Assembly: GCA_934754355.1 (NCBI GenBank)
Contig: CAKVID010000001.1
Location: 62,001 to 126,000, forward strand
Length of the DNA: 64,000 bases
DNA from: an uncultured Clostridia bacterium
GTDB taxonomy: Bacteria > Bacillota > Clostridia > Christensenellales > UBA1242
Direction of reading: 5' to 3'
Position numbers and translations under genes: made by a program. The notes under the pieces are model-generated. The model did no database searches, had not been told where the DNA came from, and saw only the letters and a program-made list of their open reading frames with translations. Positions 42,487 to 52,274 of this stretch are shown here, piece after piece (the first letter of the stretch is position 1; each line of letters begins with the position of its first letter).

Positions 42487-43726
42487 AGTGGCTATAATTA
42501 CTCTTGGTTGCAAGCAAAATAAATATGAAAGCGATTGTATGGCAAATTTACTTCAAAGAAATGGCTATGAAGTAGTAGAAGAATTAGAAGTAGCAGATAT
42601 CTACATTATTAATACTTGTGCAGTTACTTCTGAGGCAGAGAAGAAGAGTAGACAATTTGTGGCTAAATGTTTGAAATTAAATGGTGAAGCCAAGATTATA
42701 ATTTGTGGTTGCGCTAGTGAGAAGAATGCCGACCAATTCAAGACTAAAAATAATGTATTTTCAATAATTGGCACAGAGGGTAAAGAGAAAATACTTGAGT
42801 ACATAAATAATTCAATTAAGCAGAAAAATGAATTGAAGACAGTATATGAAAGTCCATGCAATCCGCAGAAATCTAGTACTAGAGAACATATTAAAATACA
42901 AGATGGTTGTAATAACTTCTGTTCTTACTGTATTATTCCTTATTTGAGGGGTAGGTCAAGAAGTAGGGATTTAGAAAGTATCGTAGAAGAGGCCAAAGTT
43001 ATTGCTGGTAGGTCAAAAGAAATTGTACTTACAGGAATAGATATTAGTTCTTACAAAGTAGACGGCAAACTCGCTCTTCCTCTACTACTTAGCAAGTTAA
43101 AAGATGTTAATGCTTTAATTAGATTAGGTTCTCTAGAAGTAAATGTTATAACTGAAGAACTTATGTCAGTATTAGTGTCTATGCCTAATTTTGCTCCGCA
43201 TTTCCATCTAAGTCTACAAAGTGGTGATGATGAAATACTTAAGAAGATGAATAGACATTATACTTCGCAAGAGTTCTACGACAAAGTTCAATTAATTCGT
43301 AAGTATTTTCCACTTGCTAATATTACAACAGATGTTATAGTTGGATTTGCCAAAGAAACAGAAGAACAATTTGAAAATACTAAGCAATTTATAGAGAAAG
43401 TTGGATTTTCTTTCGTGCATATCTTCCCATATTCTAGAAGAGAGGGAACTAGAGCATATAATTTTGAAGATTTGGACATGAGTATCAAGAAAAGAAGAGT
43501 AGACCAATTAGAAGAAGTCAATTCTAGACTTAGAGTTAATTACTTAAGTAAATTTATAGGCAGGGCTAGTTCAGTTATAATAGAAGAGCAGAAAGAACTA
43601 TTTGAAGGCTTTAGCCCTGAATATATTAGATGTTATACATCTGATGATGTTATTTGTGGTAATCAATATAATATTAGATTTGATAGTTTATACAAAGATG
43701 GAATGAAAGTAGAAATAATAAAATAA
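42479..43726 (+). CDS. mtaB: tRNA t6A37 methylthiotransferase MtaB
   Basis: A 415-residue radical SAM methylthiotransferase. N-terminal cluster-binding domain ITLGCKQNKYESDCM and INTCAVTSEAEKKSR; radical SAM CNNFCSYCIIPYLRGRSRSR; HLSLQSGDDEILKKMNRHYT; DVIVGFAKETEEQFENT; TRAM domain at the C-terminus (about 355-415). It adds a methylthio group at C2 of t6A37 in ANN-decoding tRNAs. It follows rsmE as in Bacillus yqeU-yqeV. SD ggag. Confidence 0.92.
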   Translation: MNKVAIITLGCKQNKYESDCMANLLQRNGYEVVEELEVADIYIINTCAVTSEAEKKSRQFVAKCLKLNGEAKIIICGCASEKNADQFKTKNNVFSIIGTEGKEKILEYINNSIKQKNELKTVYESPCNPQKSSTREHIKIQDGCNNFCSYCIIPYLRGRSRSRDLESIVEEAKVIAGRSKEIVLTGIDISSYKVDGKLALPLLLSKLKDVNALIRLGSLEVNVITEELMSVLVSMPNFAPHFHLSLQSGDDEILKKMNRHYTSQEFYDKVQLIRKYFPLANITTDVIVGFAKETEEQFENTKQFIEKVGFSFVHIFPYSRREGTRAYNFEDLDMSIKKRRVDQLEEVNSRLRVNYLSKFIGRASSVIIEEQKELFEGFSPEYIRCYTSDDVICGNQYNIRFDSLYKDGMKVEIIK

Positions 43727-43737
43727 GTGAGGTTAAT

Positions 43738-44136
43738 ATGTGTGTTTTTTGCGATATAATAGAAGGTAAAATTCCTAGTTACAAAATTTATGAAGACGAT
43801 AATACTTATGCATTCTTGGATATAGCGGGAGATGCTTATGGACATACTCTAGTAATTCCTAAGAAACATTGTGTAAATATACTTGATGCCGATGCAGAAA
43901 CTTTGAATAATGTTATGGTGGCGGTAAATAAGATAAGTAATCACTATGTTAATAATTGTGGCTTTACTGGTGTTAATCTCGTTAATTGCTCGGGTGCTGA
44001 TGCAGAACAGAGTGTTTTCCATTTGCATATTCATATTATTCCTAGAAAAAGTGAAGATAATATGAAAGTATATCCAAATTTGCAAAAACATGATTTTGAT
44101 TTGAAAGAAGTGCAAAGTAGTCTACAAATTATCTAA
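43738..44136 (+). CDS. HIT-family nucleotide hydrolase/transferase
   Basis: A 132-residue protein with the histidine triad HLHIHIIPR (about 97-105) and N-terminal FCDIIEGKIPSYKIYEDD with DIAGDAYGHTLVIPKKH. The N-terminal Cys-x-x-Cys metal pair (CVFCDII) is present. HIT proteins hydrolyse AMP-linked compounds. Last gene before rpsU, 11 bases after mtaB with SD gagg. Confidence 0.9.
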   Translation: MCVFCDIIEGKIPSYKIYEDDNTYAFLDIAGDAYGHTLVIPKKHCVNILDADAETLNNVMVAVNKISNHYVNNCGFTGVNLVNCSGADAEQSVFHLHIHIIPRKSEDNMKVYPNLQKHDFDLKEVQSSLQII

Positions 44137-44191
44137 ATTTAAGATATTTGGTCTATTTAGACTTCAAAAGTGTAAATTTGATAAAAAAGAC

Positions 44192-44219
44192 TTGACAAAT
44201 AGATTTTTTTATATATAAT
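44192..44219 (+). promoter_or_regulatory. Promoter of rpsU
   Basis: TTGACA, 16-base spacer, TATAAT. Confidence 0.8.
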
Positions 44220-44253
44220 GTAATAGAATTAAGAACAAAAGTGGGTGAATAAT

Positions 44254-44436
44254 TTGTCTACAGTTAGAGTTGGTGAAACTGAATCTGTTGAAAGTGCAAT
44301 CAAGAGATTTAAGAGAAAATGCCAAAAAGACGGCATCATTGGCGATCTTCGTAAACACGAACAATATGAGAAGCCAAGCGTAAAGAAGAAAAAGAAACAA
44401 AAAGCCGCTATTAAAAGAAATAAGAAAAGAGCGTAA
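44254..44436 (+). CDS. rpsU: 30S ribosomal protein S21
   Basis: A 60-residue protein starting at TTG 44254, six bases after gggtg; the GTG at 44245 overlaps the SD. Pattern STVRVGETESVESAIKRFKR ... KHEQYEKPSVKKKKKQKAA is the classic S21 sequence ending in a basic tail. It binds near the 16S anti-SD region. The customary downstream yqeY is absent. Confidence 0.93.
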   Translation: MSTVRVGETESVESAIKRFKRKCQKDGIIGDLRKHEQYEKPSVKKKKKQKAAIKRNKKRA

Positions 44437-44449
44437 CTTTTTGTAAATA

Positions 44450-44487
44450 AAGAAACATTCGAAATAATCTCGAATGTTTCTTTGTTT
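44450..44487 (+). terminator. Terminator of rpsU
   Basis: Thirteen-bp stem (aagaaacattcga / tcgaatgtttctt), seven-base loop, T-rich tail. Confidence 0.9.
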
Positions 44488-44824
44488 TTATTAATTGAGG
44501 AGTTTTTGATTAACTTACTTATTAGATATTTACTTATCGGATATTAATATTTTTTTATATTGATATGTATACAAACATTTTGGATGTGAATTATGTAGTA
44601 TCATATAGCAAAGTAAAATTAGAATATTTTAAAATTTAACAAAAAGTAACATTTTTCTTCAAAATTGCTGAAAGTATGTAAGTATTAGTCAAAATAACAA
44701 TGTCTTAATATTATGAGTAATCATATCTATTTGCTATACTATAATTACATTTGTTTGATAGTATTTTAGATGAGGAAACTCTATACTATCATGACGAAAA
44801 GTTAATATAGGAAATGATGGGAAA
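44488..44824. other. AT-rich gap with a hairpin just before the next gene
   Basis: No gene is visible. An inverted repeat gatagta...tactatc (44757-44763 and 44784-44790) with inner taga/tcta pairs could form an RNA hairpin 35 bases upstream of the following start. A TATAAT-like -10 lies near 44750. Confidence 0.45.
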
Positions 44825-45181
44825 ATGAAAAATACACAACTTAAATTTTTAGCAAATTTGGCAAAACAAAGATTAATAAATAAAGACTATAGTGATGTTC
44901 AGAAACAAAATAGGAATAAAGCATCTAGTTATTTTATTCAAAATGCTAGGGCTTTGCAAAAATTAAAAGCAGAGACTAATTATATAACTATCAAAAATGA
45001 AGAAGATACAGAATTTATTGAAAGTGTGAAAAGACTGCTTGAAGAAGATTGTTACAATCCTCTGGGTAGACTTTGTGATTATAAATACTTTGAAACATTA
45101 AATGAACAGCAGAAAGAATTTTATATATTAAATTTAAGTGATAAGTACACCAAAGTTAAAAATGAAGTAATGTGTGGATAA
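44825..45181 (+). CDS. Hypothetical cytoplasmic protein
   Basis: A 118-residue, basic N-terminal (LKFLANLAKQRLINKDYSDVQ) then acidic helical protein. No membrane helix or signal and no recognised motif. The central segment EDTEFIESVKRLLEEDCYNP and the C-terminal half (YKYFETLNEQQKEFYILNLSD) look helical. A weak SD (gatggga) precedes ATG 44825. Own terminator, so it is monocistronic. A regulator or DNA/RNA-binding role cannot be inferred. Confidence 0.5.
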   Translation: MKNTQLKFLANLAKQRLINKDYSDVQKQNRNKASSYFIQNARALQKLKAETNYITIKNEEDTEFIESVKRLLEEDCYNPLGRLCDYKYFETLNEQQKEFYILNLSDKYTKVKNEVMCG

Positions 45182-45189
45182 TGAAATTT

Positions 45190-45217
45190 AAGATAAGTTT
45201 TTAAACTTATCTTTTTT
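45190..45217 (+). terminator. Terminator after 44825-45181 gene
   Basis: Stem agataagttt / aaacttatct followed by TTTTT. Confidence 0.8.
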
Positions 45218-45223
45218 ATTGTT

Positions 45224-45251
45224 TTGATTATATTGCAAATTGTGATAAAAT
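45224..45251 (+). promoter_or_regulatory. Probable promoter of pcrA
   Basis: TTGATT, 16-base spacer, TAAAAT, 35 bases before the ATG. Confidence 0.5.
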
Positions 45252-45286
45252 ACTCTTGTGAATTTTATAAATGAAATGGAGAAATT

Positions 45287-47677
45287 ATGTATTCTTTGAA
45301 TGATATAAATAAAACTCAAAATAATGAAATTATTGAAGATGACGACATAAAGGTAACATTGCTAAATTCTTTGAATACAATGCAGAAGACTATTGTTGTA
45401 GATACGCAAGGTGCTAAGTTAGTAACAGCGGGTGCGGGTTCGGGTAAAACAAGAATATTGACTAATAGAATTTGTTATATGATAAGGCATGATAAAATTA
45501 GTCCTAATAATATCCTTGCAATAACATTTACTAATAAAGCAACAAAAGAAATGCAAGAGAGAATAGAAAAGATGGTGCCAGATCATATTGGTGTTACTAT
45601 CAAGACTTTTCACTCTTTCTGTGCAAGTATTCTTAGAGAGAATATATCCAAACTTGATGGTTTTGATAGATATTTTTCGGTATATGATGATAAAGCCCAG
45701 AAAGATTTGCTTAAGAAAGTAATTAAAGATTTGGGAATAGATGAAGAAATTGGCAAGAAATGTGACTATCATATATCCAATGCCAAAAATCAAGGATTAA
45801 TGCCTACAGAATATCTAAGAGACAATAGATATGAACCAAATATTGAAGATATTGTTAGAGTATATAGAGAATATCAGGAACAATTAAAAATAAATAATGC
45901 ACTTGATTTTGATGATTTATTACTTAAGACTTTGGAACTATTTGAGAAATGTCCTCAAGTACTTGAGTATTATCAAGAGAAATTTAAGTATATTCATGTA
46001 GATGAATTCCAAGACACTAACCTTGTTCAATATAAAATACTTAAATTGCTTGGCGAGAAATACAAAAATGTATTTGTTGTAGGCGATGAAGACCAATGTA
46101 TATATTGCTGGAGAGGTGCAAATATAGGCAATATTAACGAATTTATACATGATTTTAATCCTAAAATATATAAGTTAGAGCAGAATTACAGAAGCACCAA
46201 AAATATTATAAAAAGAGCAAATACATTAATTAAAAATAATACCGCTAGAATAGATAAGACCTTATTTACTGAGAATGAAGAAGGGGAAGAAGTCACTTAT
46301 CACGAAGGCGATGATGAGAAAGATGAAGCAGAGTATATTGCTAGAATGATATACACACTCAAGTCAAGAGGTGTAGCACTAAATGAGATTGGTATACTTA
46401 TGAGACTTACATCTCTTAGTGGCAATATAGAACAGAAATTATTAAATTACAATCTTACATACAAAACAAGTGGCATTATGAAATTCTTTGAAAGAATGGA
46501 AGTTAAGAATGTCCTAGCGTATTTATCAATAGTTGTTAATCCTAAGGATAATGAGAAAGTAACTAGAATAATAAACTATCCAAAGAGAGGAATTGGACAA
46601 GCAACAATTGATAAACTTCAAGCAATTTCTAGAGAAACTAGAAGACCTCTGACTGATTTAATCGAGAATTTTAGAGATTTAGATATTACAAGTACTATCA
46701 AAAATAAGATAGAACCTTTTAGTAATTTACTTATAGATTTGAAAAACGCATATGCGGAGAAGACATTATATGACTTTGCTGAGTATGCGGTAGATAGGGC
46801 AGAAATTAGAGATATTTACAATACAAATTCTGAAGAGGATATTGATAGAAAAGCAAATATTAACCAACTTATGCAATTTATCAAAGATTATGAATATCTA
46901 AATGATGATGCAAATCTTGCCGATTATTTGGAAAGTGTAACTTTGCAAAGTGATATATCCCAAGAAGACGATGACGAAGAAAGTGTATCAATATCTACTA
47001 TTCATGCTAGCAAAGGTCTTGAATTTGATTATGTATTCCTTGTAGGACTTGAAGAAGGTAAATTTCCACTAAGTAGGGCTTTGGATAGTGCTGATGAAAT
47101 GGAAGAAGAACGAAGACTTATGTATGTAGGCATTACTCGTGCTAGGAAGAAATTATATATAACTCGTGCTAAATCTAGATATTTGTATGGAGAACGCAAA
47201 GAAAGTATGCCGTCTAGATTTATAGAAGAAATGGGAATTTCAGTTCCAAAAAGAAGAATGTGGCAAGAAAATAGTTATTATGATAATGACAATAATTATG
47301 GAAGTTATGGTTACAATAATGGCTATTCTGGATATAATTCAAATAGATATAGTAAGAGTAGTGAGAGTGGTTATTCTAGGTCAGGCTATTCTTTCGAGAA
47401 TTCATATACCGAGAAGAAGAGAGAATTTGGGAATACTAGTGGTGGCAATACTCTTAATAACTTGCAGAATTTGCAAAATAGCAAATTAAATAGTCAAAAG
47501 AAAAATTTTGATGATTACAAAGTTGGAGTGCAAGTGCTTCATACTAAATTTGGAGTTGGAACAATTATCAAAGTAGATAATGCTAGCGGAAATAATTTTG
47601 TTTCTGTTGACTTTGGCAAAATAGGAGTTAAGACTTTATCTCTTAATTTTGCGCCTTTGCAAATCTTGAAAAAATAG
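45287..47677 (+). CDS. pcrA: DNA helicase PcrA (UvrD family)
   Basis: A 796-residue SF1A helicase. Motif I TAGAGSGKTRILTNRI, Ia ITFTNKATKEMQERI, II YIHVDEFQDTNLVQY, III VVGDEDQCIYCWRGA, IV NYRSTKNI, V SISTIHASKGLEFDYVFLVG, VI RRLMYVGITRARKKLYI. Between the helicase core and the C-terminal tudor-like KVGVQVLHTKFGVGTIIKV (about 750) lies a low-complexity linker of Tyr, Asn, Gly and Ser (about 665-720). It unwinds DNA in repair and rolling-circle processes. SD ggag; ligA follows nine bases on. Confidence 0.96.
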   Translation: MYSLNDINKTQNNEIIEDDDIKVTLLNSLNTMQKTIVVDTQGAKLVTAGAGSGKTRILTNRICYMIRHDKISPNNILAITFTNKATKEMQERIEKMVPDHIGVTIKTFHSFCASILRENISKLDGFDRYFSVYDDKAQKDLLKKVIKDLGIDEEIGKKCDYHISNAKNQGLMPTEYLRDNRYEPNIEDIVRVYREYQEQLKINNALDFDDLLLKTLELFEKCPQVLEYYQEKFKYIHVDEFQDTNLVQYKILKLLGEKYKNVFVVGDEDQCIYCWRGANIGNINEFIHDFNPKIYKLEQNYRSTKNIIKRANTLIKNNTARIDKTLFTENEEGEEVTYHEGDDEKDEAEYIARMIYTLKSRGVALNEIGILMRLTSLSGNIEQKLLNYNLTYKTSGIMKFFERMEVKNVLAYLSIVVNPKDNEKVTRIINYPKRGIGQATIDKLQAISRETRRPLTDLIENFRDLDITSTIKNKIEPFSNLLIDLKNAYAEKTLYDFAEYAVDRAEIRDIYNTNSEEDIDRKANINQLMQFIKDYEYLNDDANLADYLESVTLQSDISQEDDDEESVSISTIHASKGLEFDYVFLVGLEEGKFPLSRALDSADEMEEERRLMYVGITRARKKLYITRAKSRYLYGERKESMPSRFIEEMGISVPKRRMWQENSYYDNDNNYGSYGYNNGYSGYNSNRYSKSSESGYSRSGYSFENSYTEKKREFGNTSGGNTLNNLQNLQNSKLNSQKKNFDDYKVGVQVLHTKFGVGTIIKVDNASGNNFVSVDFGKIGVKTLSLNFAPLQILKK

Positions 47678-47685
47678 GAGTAAAT

Positions 47686-49641
47686 ATGGATAAAATAGCC
47701 AGAATGAAGGAATTAATTGAATTAATTGAGAAGTATAATTATGCTTATTATACCCTTGATGCTCCTTTGATTTCTGATAAAGAGTATGATGATTTGTATT
47801 ATGAACTTGTATCTTTGGAGAAAGAGACTTCTACAATATTGGAAGGCAGTCCAACTCAGAAAGTTGGAGATGTTGTACTAGATAAATTTGAGAAAGTTAC
47901 ACATGAGAAGAAATTATATAGTCTAAATAAAGCAAATACTTTTGAAGAATTGCAAACATGGTATAATGATATGATTGCTATGGGTGCAAAGTCTTTCAGT
48001 GTAGAATATAAGTATGACGGGCTAAGAGTAGTTATTAAGTACAAGAATGGTCTATTGAAACAAGCGGCAACAAGAGGTAATGGAATAATTGGAGAGAATA
48101 TAACCGAGCAGGTTAAAACTATAAAAAATGTGCCAAAAACCATTGCTTTTAGAAATGACTTAACTGTTATGGGTGAAGTTCTGATGAAGTTATCTGAATT
48201 AGAGAAGTATAACAAGACATCGAACGAACCACTTAAAAATGCTAGAAATGGTGCTGCAGGTGCTCTAAGAAATCTAGACACCAAAGTAACTGCTAGCCGT
48301 AATCTTAGTGCTATAATGTATGATATTTTAAGTATTGATGGTCAAATCCCAAGCCAAAAAGATACTCATGAATTTCTAAATTCTATGGGGTTTGACACAT
48401 TTGACTTTTTCCATATAGTATATAGTTTTGAAGATATTTGCAATTTAATAAATCAAGTTGATGAGTACAAATTATCACTAGATATCTTAATTGATGGAAT
48501 GGTTGTTAAAGTAAATGAATATGATGCAAGAGAGAAGATAGGATATACAGAGAAATATCCTAAATGGGCGATTGCTTACAAATTTGAAGCACAAGAATTG
48601 ACTAGTGTTGTCAAAGATATAATTTGGCAAGTTGGCAGAACGGGCAAATTAACACCAGTGTGCGTAATTGACCCTATAGAACTTGCTGGTGCTACTATTA
48701 CAAGAGCCACTCTTAATAATTACGATGATATCATTCGTAAAGATGTTGCAATTGGAAGTAGAGTGTTTGTAAGAAGAAGTAATGAAGTAATCCCAGAAAT
48801 ATTGGGAGTTGCAGAACATAGCAAAAATTCAGTTAAAATTGAAAAACCAAAAGTATGTCCTTGTTGTCATACTCCACTTATTTATGAAAGTGTAAATATT
48901 TATTGTCCGAATGATAAATGTAAAGATAGAGTAATTGCTAAAATTACGCATTTTGCAAGTAGAAATGCGATGAATATAGAAGGTCTTAGCGAGAAAACAG
49001 TATCATCTTTAATAGATACATTAAATTTGAGTAAAGTTAGTGATTTGTATTCTCTTACTGCTAATGATTTGAGCGTATTAGAGGGATTTAAGGCAAAAAA
49101 GATAAGCAATATGCTTGCTAGTATAGAGAAAAGCAAGCATTGTTCACTAGATGCATTTATTTACGCCCTAGGCATTAATGGAGTAGGAAGTAAGACTGCC
49201 AAAGATTTGGCTAAAAAATTCTGTAATCTAGATAATTTAAAGAATGCCTCTTTTGAGGATTTGGTTGATATCAAAGATGTTGGGGATACTATAGCACAAA
49301 ATATTGTTGATTTCTTCCAAGATGATAAAAATTTGAAATTGATAGACGAATTATTTAGTGCGGGAATAAAAATAAAAGAGACAAAAAATAATATTATATT
49401 TAGTAAATTTAGCGGAAAGACTTTTGTCCTTACAGGTACGCTAGAGAAATTCACAAGAAATGAAGCAACTGAATTGCTAGAGAAAATAGGAGCAAATGTT
49501 TCATCATCTATTAGTGCTAAGACAGATTATTTGTTATGTGGAGAGAATGCGGGAAGCAAATTAGCCAAAGCCAAGAATTTAGGTGTACAAATTTTGACAC
49601 AGGACGACTTCGCCCAAGAATTAACAAAATTAGGACTATAA
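47686..49641 (+). CDS. ligA: NAD+-dependent DNA ligase
   Basis: A 651-residue ligase, near normal length (about 670). Adenylation lysine in SVEYKYDGLRVVIKY; TRGNGIIGENITEQV; Zn finger CPCCHTPL ... CPNDKCKDR; HhH repeats SLIDTLNLSKVSDL and ALGINGVGSKTAKDLA; C-terminal BRCT domain (about 575-651, GKTFVLTGTLEKFTRNEAT). It seals nicks using NAD, which links it functionally to the NAD cluster nearby (no direct regulatory link is seen). Order pcrA-ligA is conserved in Firmicutes. Confidence 0.96.
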   Translation: MDKIARMKELIELIEKYNYAYYTLDAPLISDKEYDDLYYELVSLEKETSTILEGSPTQKVGDVVLDKFEKVTHEKKLYSLNKANTFEELQTWYNDMIAMGAKSFSVEYKYDGLRVVIKYKNGLLKQAATRGNGIIGENITEQVKTIKNVPKTIAFRNDLTVMGEVLMKLSELEKYNKTSNEPLKNARNGAAGALRNLDTKVTASRNLSAIMYDILSIDGQIPSQKDTHEFLNSMGFDTFDFFHIVYSFEDICNLINQVDEYKLSLDILIDGMVVKVNEYDAREKIGYTEKYPKWAIAYKFEAQELTSVVKDIIWQVGRTGKLTPVCVIDPIELAGATITRATLNNYDDIIRKDVAIGSRVFVRRSNEVIPEILGVAEHSKNSVKIEKPKVCPCCHTPLIYESVNIYCPNDKCKDRVIAKITHFASRNAMNIEGLSEKTVSSLIDTLNLSKVSDLYSLTANDLSVLEGFKAKKISNMLASIEKSKHCSLDAFIYALGINGVGSKTAKDLAKKFCNLDNLKNASFEDLVDIKDVGDTIAQNIVDFFQDDKNLKLIDELFSAGIKIKETKNNIIFSKFSGKTFVLTGTLEKFTRNEATELLEKIGANVSSSISAKTDYLLCGENAGSKLAKAKNLGVQILTQDDFAQELTKLGL

Positions 49642-49665
49642 ATTAATTTTTTATGCAAAAAAGTG

Positions 49666-49694
49666 TTGAAATATTTTTTAGAATATATTAAAAT
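49666..49694 (+). promoter_or_regulatory. Promoter of rpoZ
   Basis: TTGAAA, 17-base spacer, TAAAAT. Confidence 0.75.
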
Positions 49695-49751
49695 ATAATG
49701 TATTATATATATAGGCCTTAAACTTTGGTCTATATGAATTTAGGAGTAATT

Positions 49752-49952
49752 ATGTTATTAGAACCACCAATTGACGAACTTGTAGCGAAAGTAGGTAATC
49801 CTTACAAACTAGCAGTAATAGTTGGTAAGCGTGCTAAATTCTTGAATGAAACTCTAACAGAAGAGCAGAAAGAAGAATATCCTGAAGTTACTCGTGCAGT
49901 TGACGAAGTTGAGAACGGTACTATTGTAGTAGATGATGATACTAATCTTTAA
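49752..49952 (+). CDS. rpoZ: RNA polymerase omega subunit
   Basis: A 66-residue protein starting at ATG 49752 (SD aggag); an in-frame TTG-initiated extension at 49725 lies before the SD. Sequence EPPIDELVAKVGNPYKLAVI, VGKRAKFLNE and TRAVDEVENGTI matches omega (PSIDxLLxKVxxKYxLVVxxAKRAR ... ALxEIxxGKI). It aids core assembly. It stands alone with its own promoter and a strong terminator, not next to gmk as usual. Confidence 0.88.
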   Translation: MLLEPPIDELVAKVGNPYKLAVIVGKRAKFLNETLTEEQKEEYPEVTRAVDEVENGTIVVDDDTNL

Positions 49953-49993
49953 TCAATCTTGCAGAGAACATATTTCAAGTTTGGTTTAAATGG

Positions 49994-50047
49994 GTTCTAT
50001 CGTTCTTAATAAATTTTTTAAAAATTTAAGGACGATAGAACTTTTTT
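49994..50047 (+). terminator. Terminator between rpoZ and priA
   Basis: Fourteen-bp stem (gttctatcgttctt / aaggacgatagaac, with G-U pairs), 20-base loop, six T. It is the longest hairpin stem in the window and lies 23 bases before the priA start. Confidence 0.88.
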
Positions 50048-50069
50048 GAAGTAATTAAAGGAGAATGAT

Positions 50070-52265
50070 TTGATAGCAGAAGTAATAGTTGATGTGCTTT
50101 CTAGTGAAGTAGATAGGGTATTTGATTATAATATCCCATCTTCTTTTGAGTACTTAACTGCAGGCTATAGAGTACTTGTTCCATTTGGCAATAGGAAAAT
50201 TGAGGGCTACATTATATCTATCAAATCTACAACCGATTGTCCTGAGGATAAATTAAAATCTATCATTAGTGTTTGTGATGCTAAGCCTCTTATACTTCCA
50301 GAAATTATTGAATTAATCAAATACATGAAAGAAAAATTGTATTTAAGATTAATTGATGGCATTAGACTTTCTGTGCCTAGTCAAGTAAGAAACGGAGTAG
50401 ATTATAAAGTAGAGAAGATTTTAACATTAAATGACGAGAATGCCAGCAAATTTCTAACTACCATTAGCAAAAGGCAAAAAAATATTCCTTTGCTTATAGA
50501 ATATTTACGCTCTATTGGTAAAGCAAAGTATTCAGATATTTCTAGTAAATTTGGGGCAAATAATGTTAAAATTTTGCTTGAAAATGATGTAATTAAAACA
50601 CAAGAGAATAGAATTAATAGGCTATCTCTAGGAGATAAGAAAGAAAATAGTATTACATTGACAAAACTTCAAAAATCGTGTGTTAAAGACATATGTGCTT
50701 CTACTGATAAACCAATTGTTCTATTTGGAGTAACTGGCAGTGGTAAAACTGAAGTATATATGCATGTTATTGATAAAATGCTAAGTGAAGGCAAAACTGC
50801 ACTAATGCTTGTGCCTGAAATATCTCTAACTCCACAGATGGTTAGAGTTTTTAGTGATAGGTTTGGCAAAAATGTGGCAGTCTTACATAGTGCTTTGAGT
50901 GTTGGCGAGAAGCATGATGAATGGTTTAGAATATACGATGGAGAGGCTAAAATTGTAGTAGGTGCTAGATCGGCAATTTTTGCACCTATGCAGAATATTG
51001 GTGTAATTATAATAGACGAAGAACATGACGGATCTTATGTGTCGGATAGTAATCCTAGATATTTTACTCATGACATAGCGGAATTTAGGGCTAAATACAA
51101 TAAATGTCCATTATGTTTGGGTTCAGCAACACCATCAATTGAAACTTTCTACAAAACTCAAATAGGTAAATACAATCTAACACAAATGCCGGTAAGAGTT
51201 AATCAAAAGCCAATGCCAAAGATAGAAATTGTAGATATGAAGCAAGAATTCCGAAATGGTAATAATACTATGCTTAGTACTACTCTTCTTTCTAAATTGG
51301 ATAGTGTTATTAATAATAACAATCAAGCAATTTTATTTATTAATCGTAGAGGCTTTAGTTCGTATTTGATGTGTCGAGAGTGTTCATATATTCCTAAATG
51401 CACCGAATGTGATGCAAATCTTGTATATCACAAAGACGAAAATGTACTAAAGTGCCATTATTGTGGCAAAAAATTCAAAGTACTAACTAAATGTCCAGAT
51501 TGTGGAAGTGATAGTATCAAATTAGGTGCGACAGGTACACAGCAGATTGTTGAACTTATACATGAGCATTTCCCAAATGTTAATGTATTTAGGTTAGATA
51601 ACGATAGTGTTAAGACCAAAAATTCGTATAGCGAAATACTTACTAATTTCGGTAAAACCAAGCCAGCAATACTAGTTGGAACTCAAATGGTAACTAAAGG
51701 GCATGATTTTCCTAAAGTTACTCTAGTTGGAATAGTCGATGCTGATATATCTTTATTTAATTATAGTTATAAGGCTAATGAGACTACATTTCAATTAATG
51801 ACACAAGTATCTGGTAGGGCAGGAAGAAGCGAAACGGCAGGAGAAGTTGTACTTCAAACTTATGTACCCAAAAATCCTGTATATTTAACAAGTGCAAACT
51901 ATGATTATTTCAAATTCTACGACAAAGAAATCAATCTTAGAGAGACTACTAAGTTTCCACCGTTTGCCAAAATTGTAAGAATACTTATAACTTCTGAATT
52001 TGATGATATAGCCAAAGATTTAACACATAAATTAATGTTAAACTTGAAAGACTTTAGAATTAAATATGGCAAACAATTCTTCTTCCTAGAAGGAATGAAA
52101 TCGCCAGTTAATAAGATAAAAAATAAACATAGATATCAAATTGTACTAAGATTTGATACAAAAATTGAAGATGATGTCATCAAAGAAATATATTCTTTGC
52201 TTGACGAAATGAAAAATAACAAAGTAAGCGTATTTGTAGAAATTAATCCAAGTTCGCTAAGTTAG
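50070..52265 (+). CDS. priA: Primosomal helicase PriA
   Basis: A 731-residue SF2 helicase starting at TTG 50070 with SD aaaggag. N-terminal 3'-DNA-binding domain EVIVDVLSSEVDRVFDYNIP; Walker A LFGVTGSGKTEVYMHVI; DEEH box IIIDEEHDGSYVSD; zinc cluster CRECSYIPKCTECD ... CHYCGKKF ... CPDCGSDSI; motif V/VI region VGTQMVTKGHDFPKVTLVGI and SGRAGRSE. It restarts stalled forks by loading DnaB. Leads the conserved priA-def-fmt-rsmB-rlmN-rsgA-rpe run. Confidence 0.95.
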   Translation: MIAEVIVDVLSSEVDRVFDYNIPSSFEYLTAGYRVLVPFGNRKIEGYIISIKSTTDCPEDKLKSIISVCDAKPLILPEIIELIKYMKEKLYLRLIDGIRLSVPSQVRNGVDYKVEKILTLNDENASKFLTTISKRQKNIPLLIEYLRSIGKAKYSDISSKFGANNVKILLENDVIKTQENRINRLSLGDKKENSITLTKLQKSCVKDICASTDKPIVLFGVTGSGKTEVYMHVIDKMLSEGKTALMLVPEISLTPQMVRVFSDRFGKNVAVLHSALSVGEKHDEWFRIYDGEAKIVVGARSAIFAPMQNIGVIIIDEEHDGSYVSDSNPRYFTHDIAEFRAKYNKCPLCLGSATPSIETFYKTQIGKYNLTQMPVRVNQKPMPKIEIVDMKQEFRNGNNTMLSTTLLSKLDSVINNNNQAILFINRRGFSSYLMCRECSYIPKCTECDANLVYHKDENVLKCHYCGKKFKVLTKCPDCGSDSIKLGATGTQQIVELIHEHFPNVNVFRLDNDSVKTKNSYSEILTNFGKTKPAILVGTQMVTKGHDFPKVTLVGIVDADISLFNYSYKANETTFQLMTQVSGRAGRSETAGEVVLQTYVPKNPVYLTSANYDYFKFYDKEINLRETTKFPPFAKIVRILITSEFDDIAKDLTHKLMLNLKDFRIKYGKQFFFLEGMKSPVNKIKNKHRYQIVLRFDTKIEDDVIKEIYSLLDEMKNNKVSVFVEINPSSLS

Positions 52266-52274
52266 GAGAAAATA

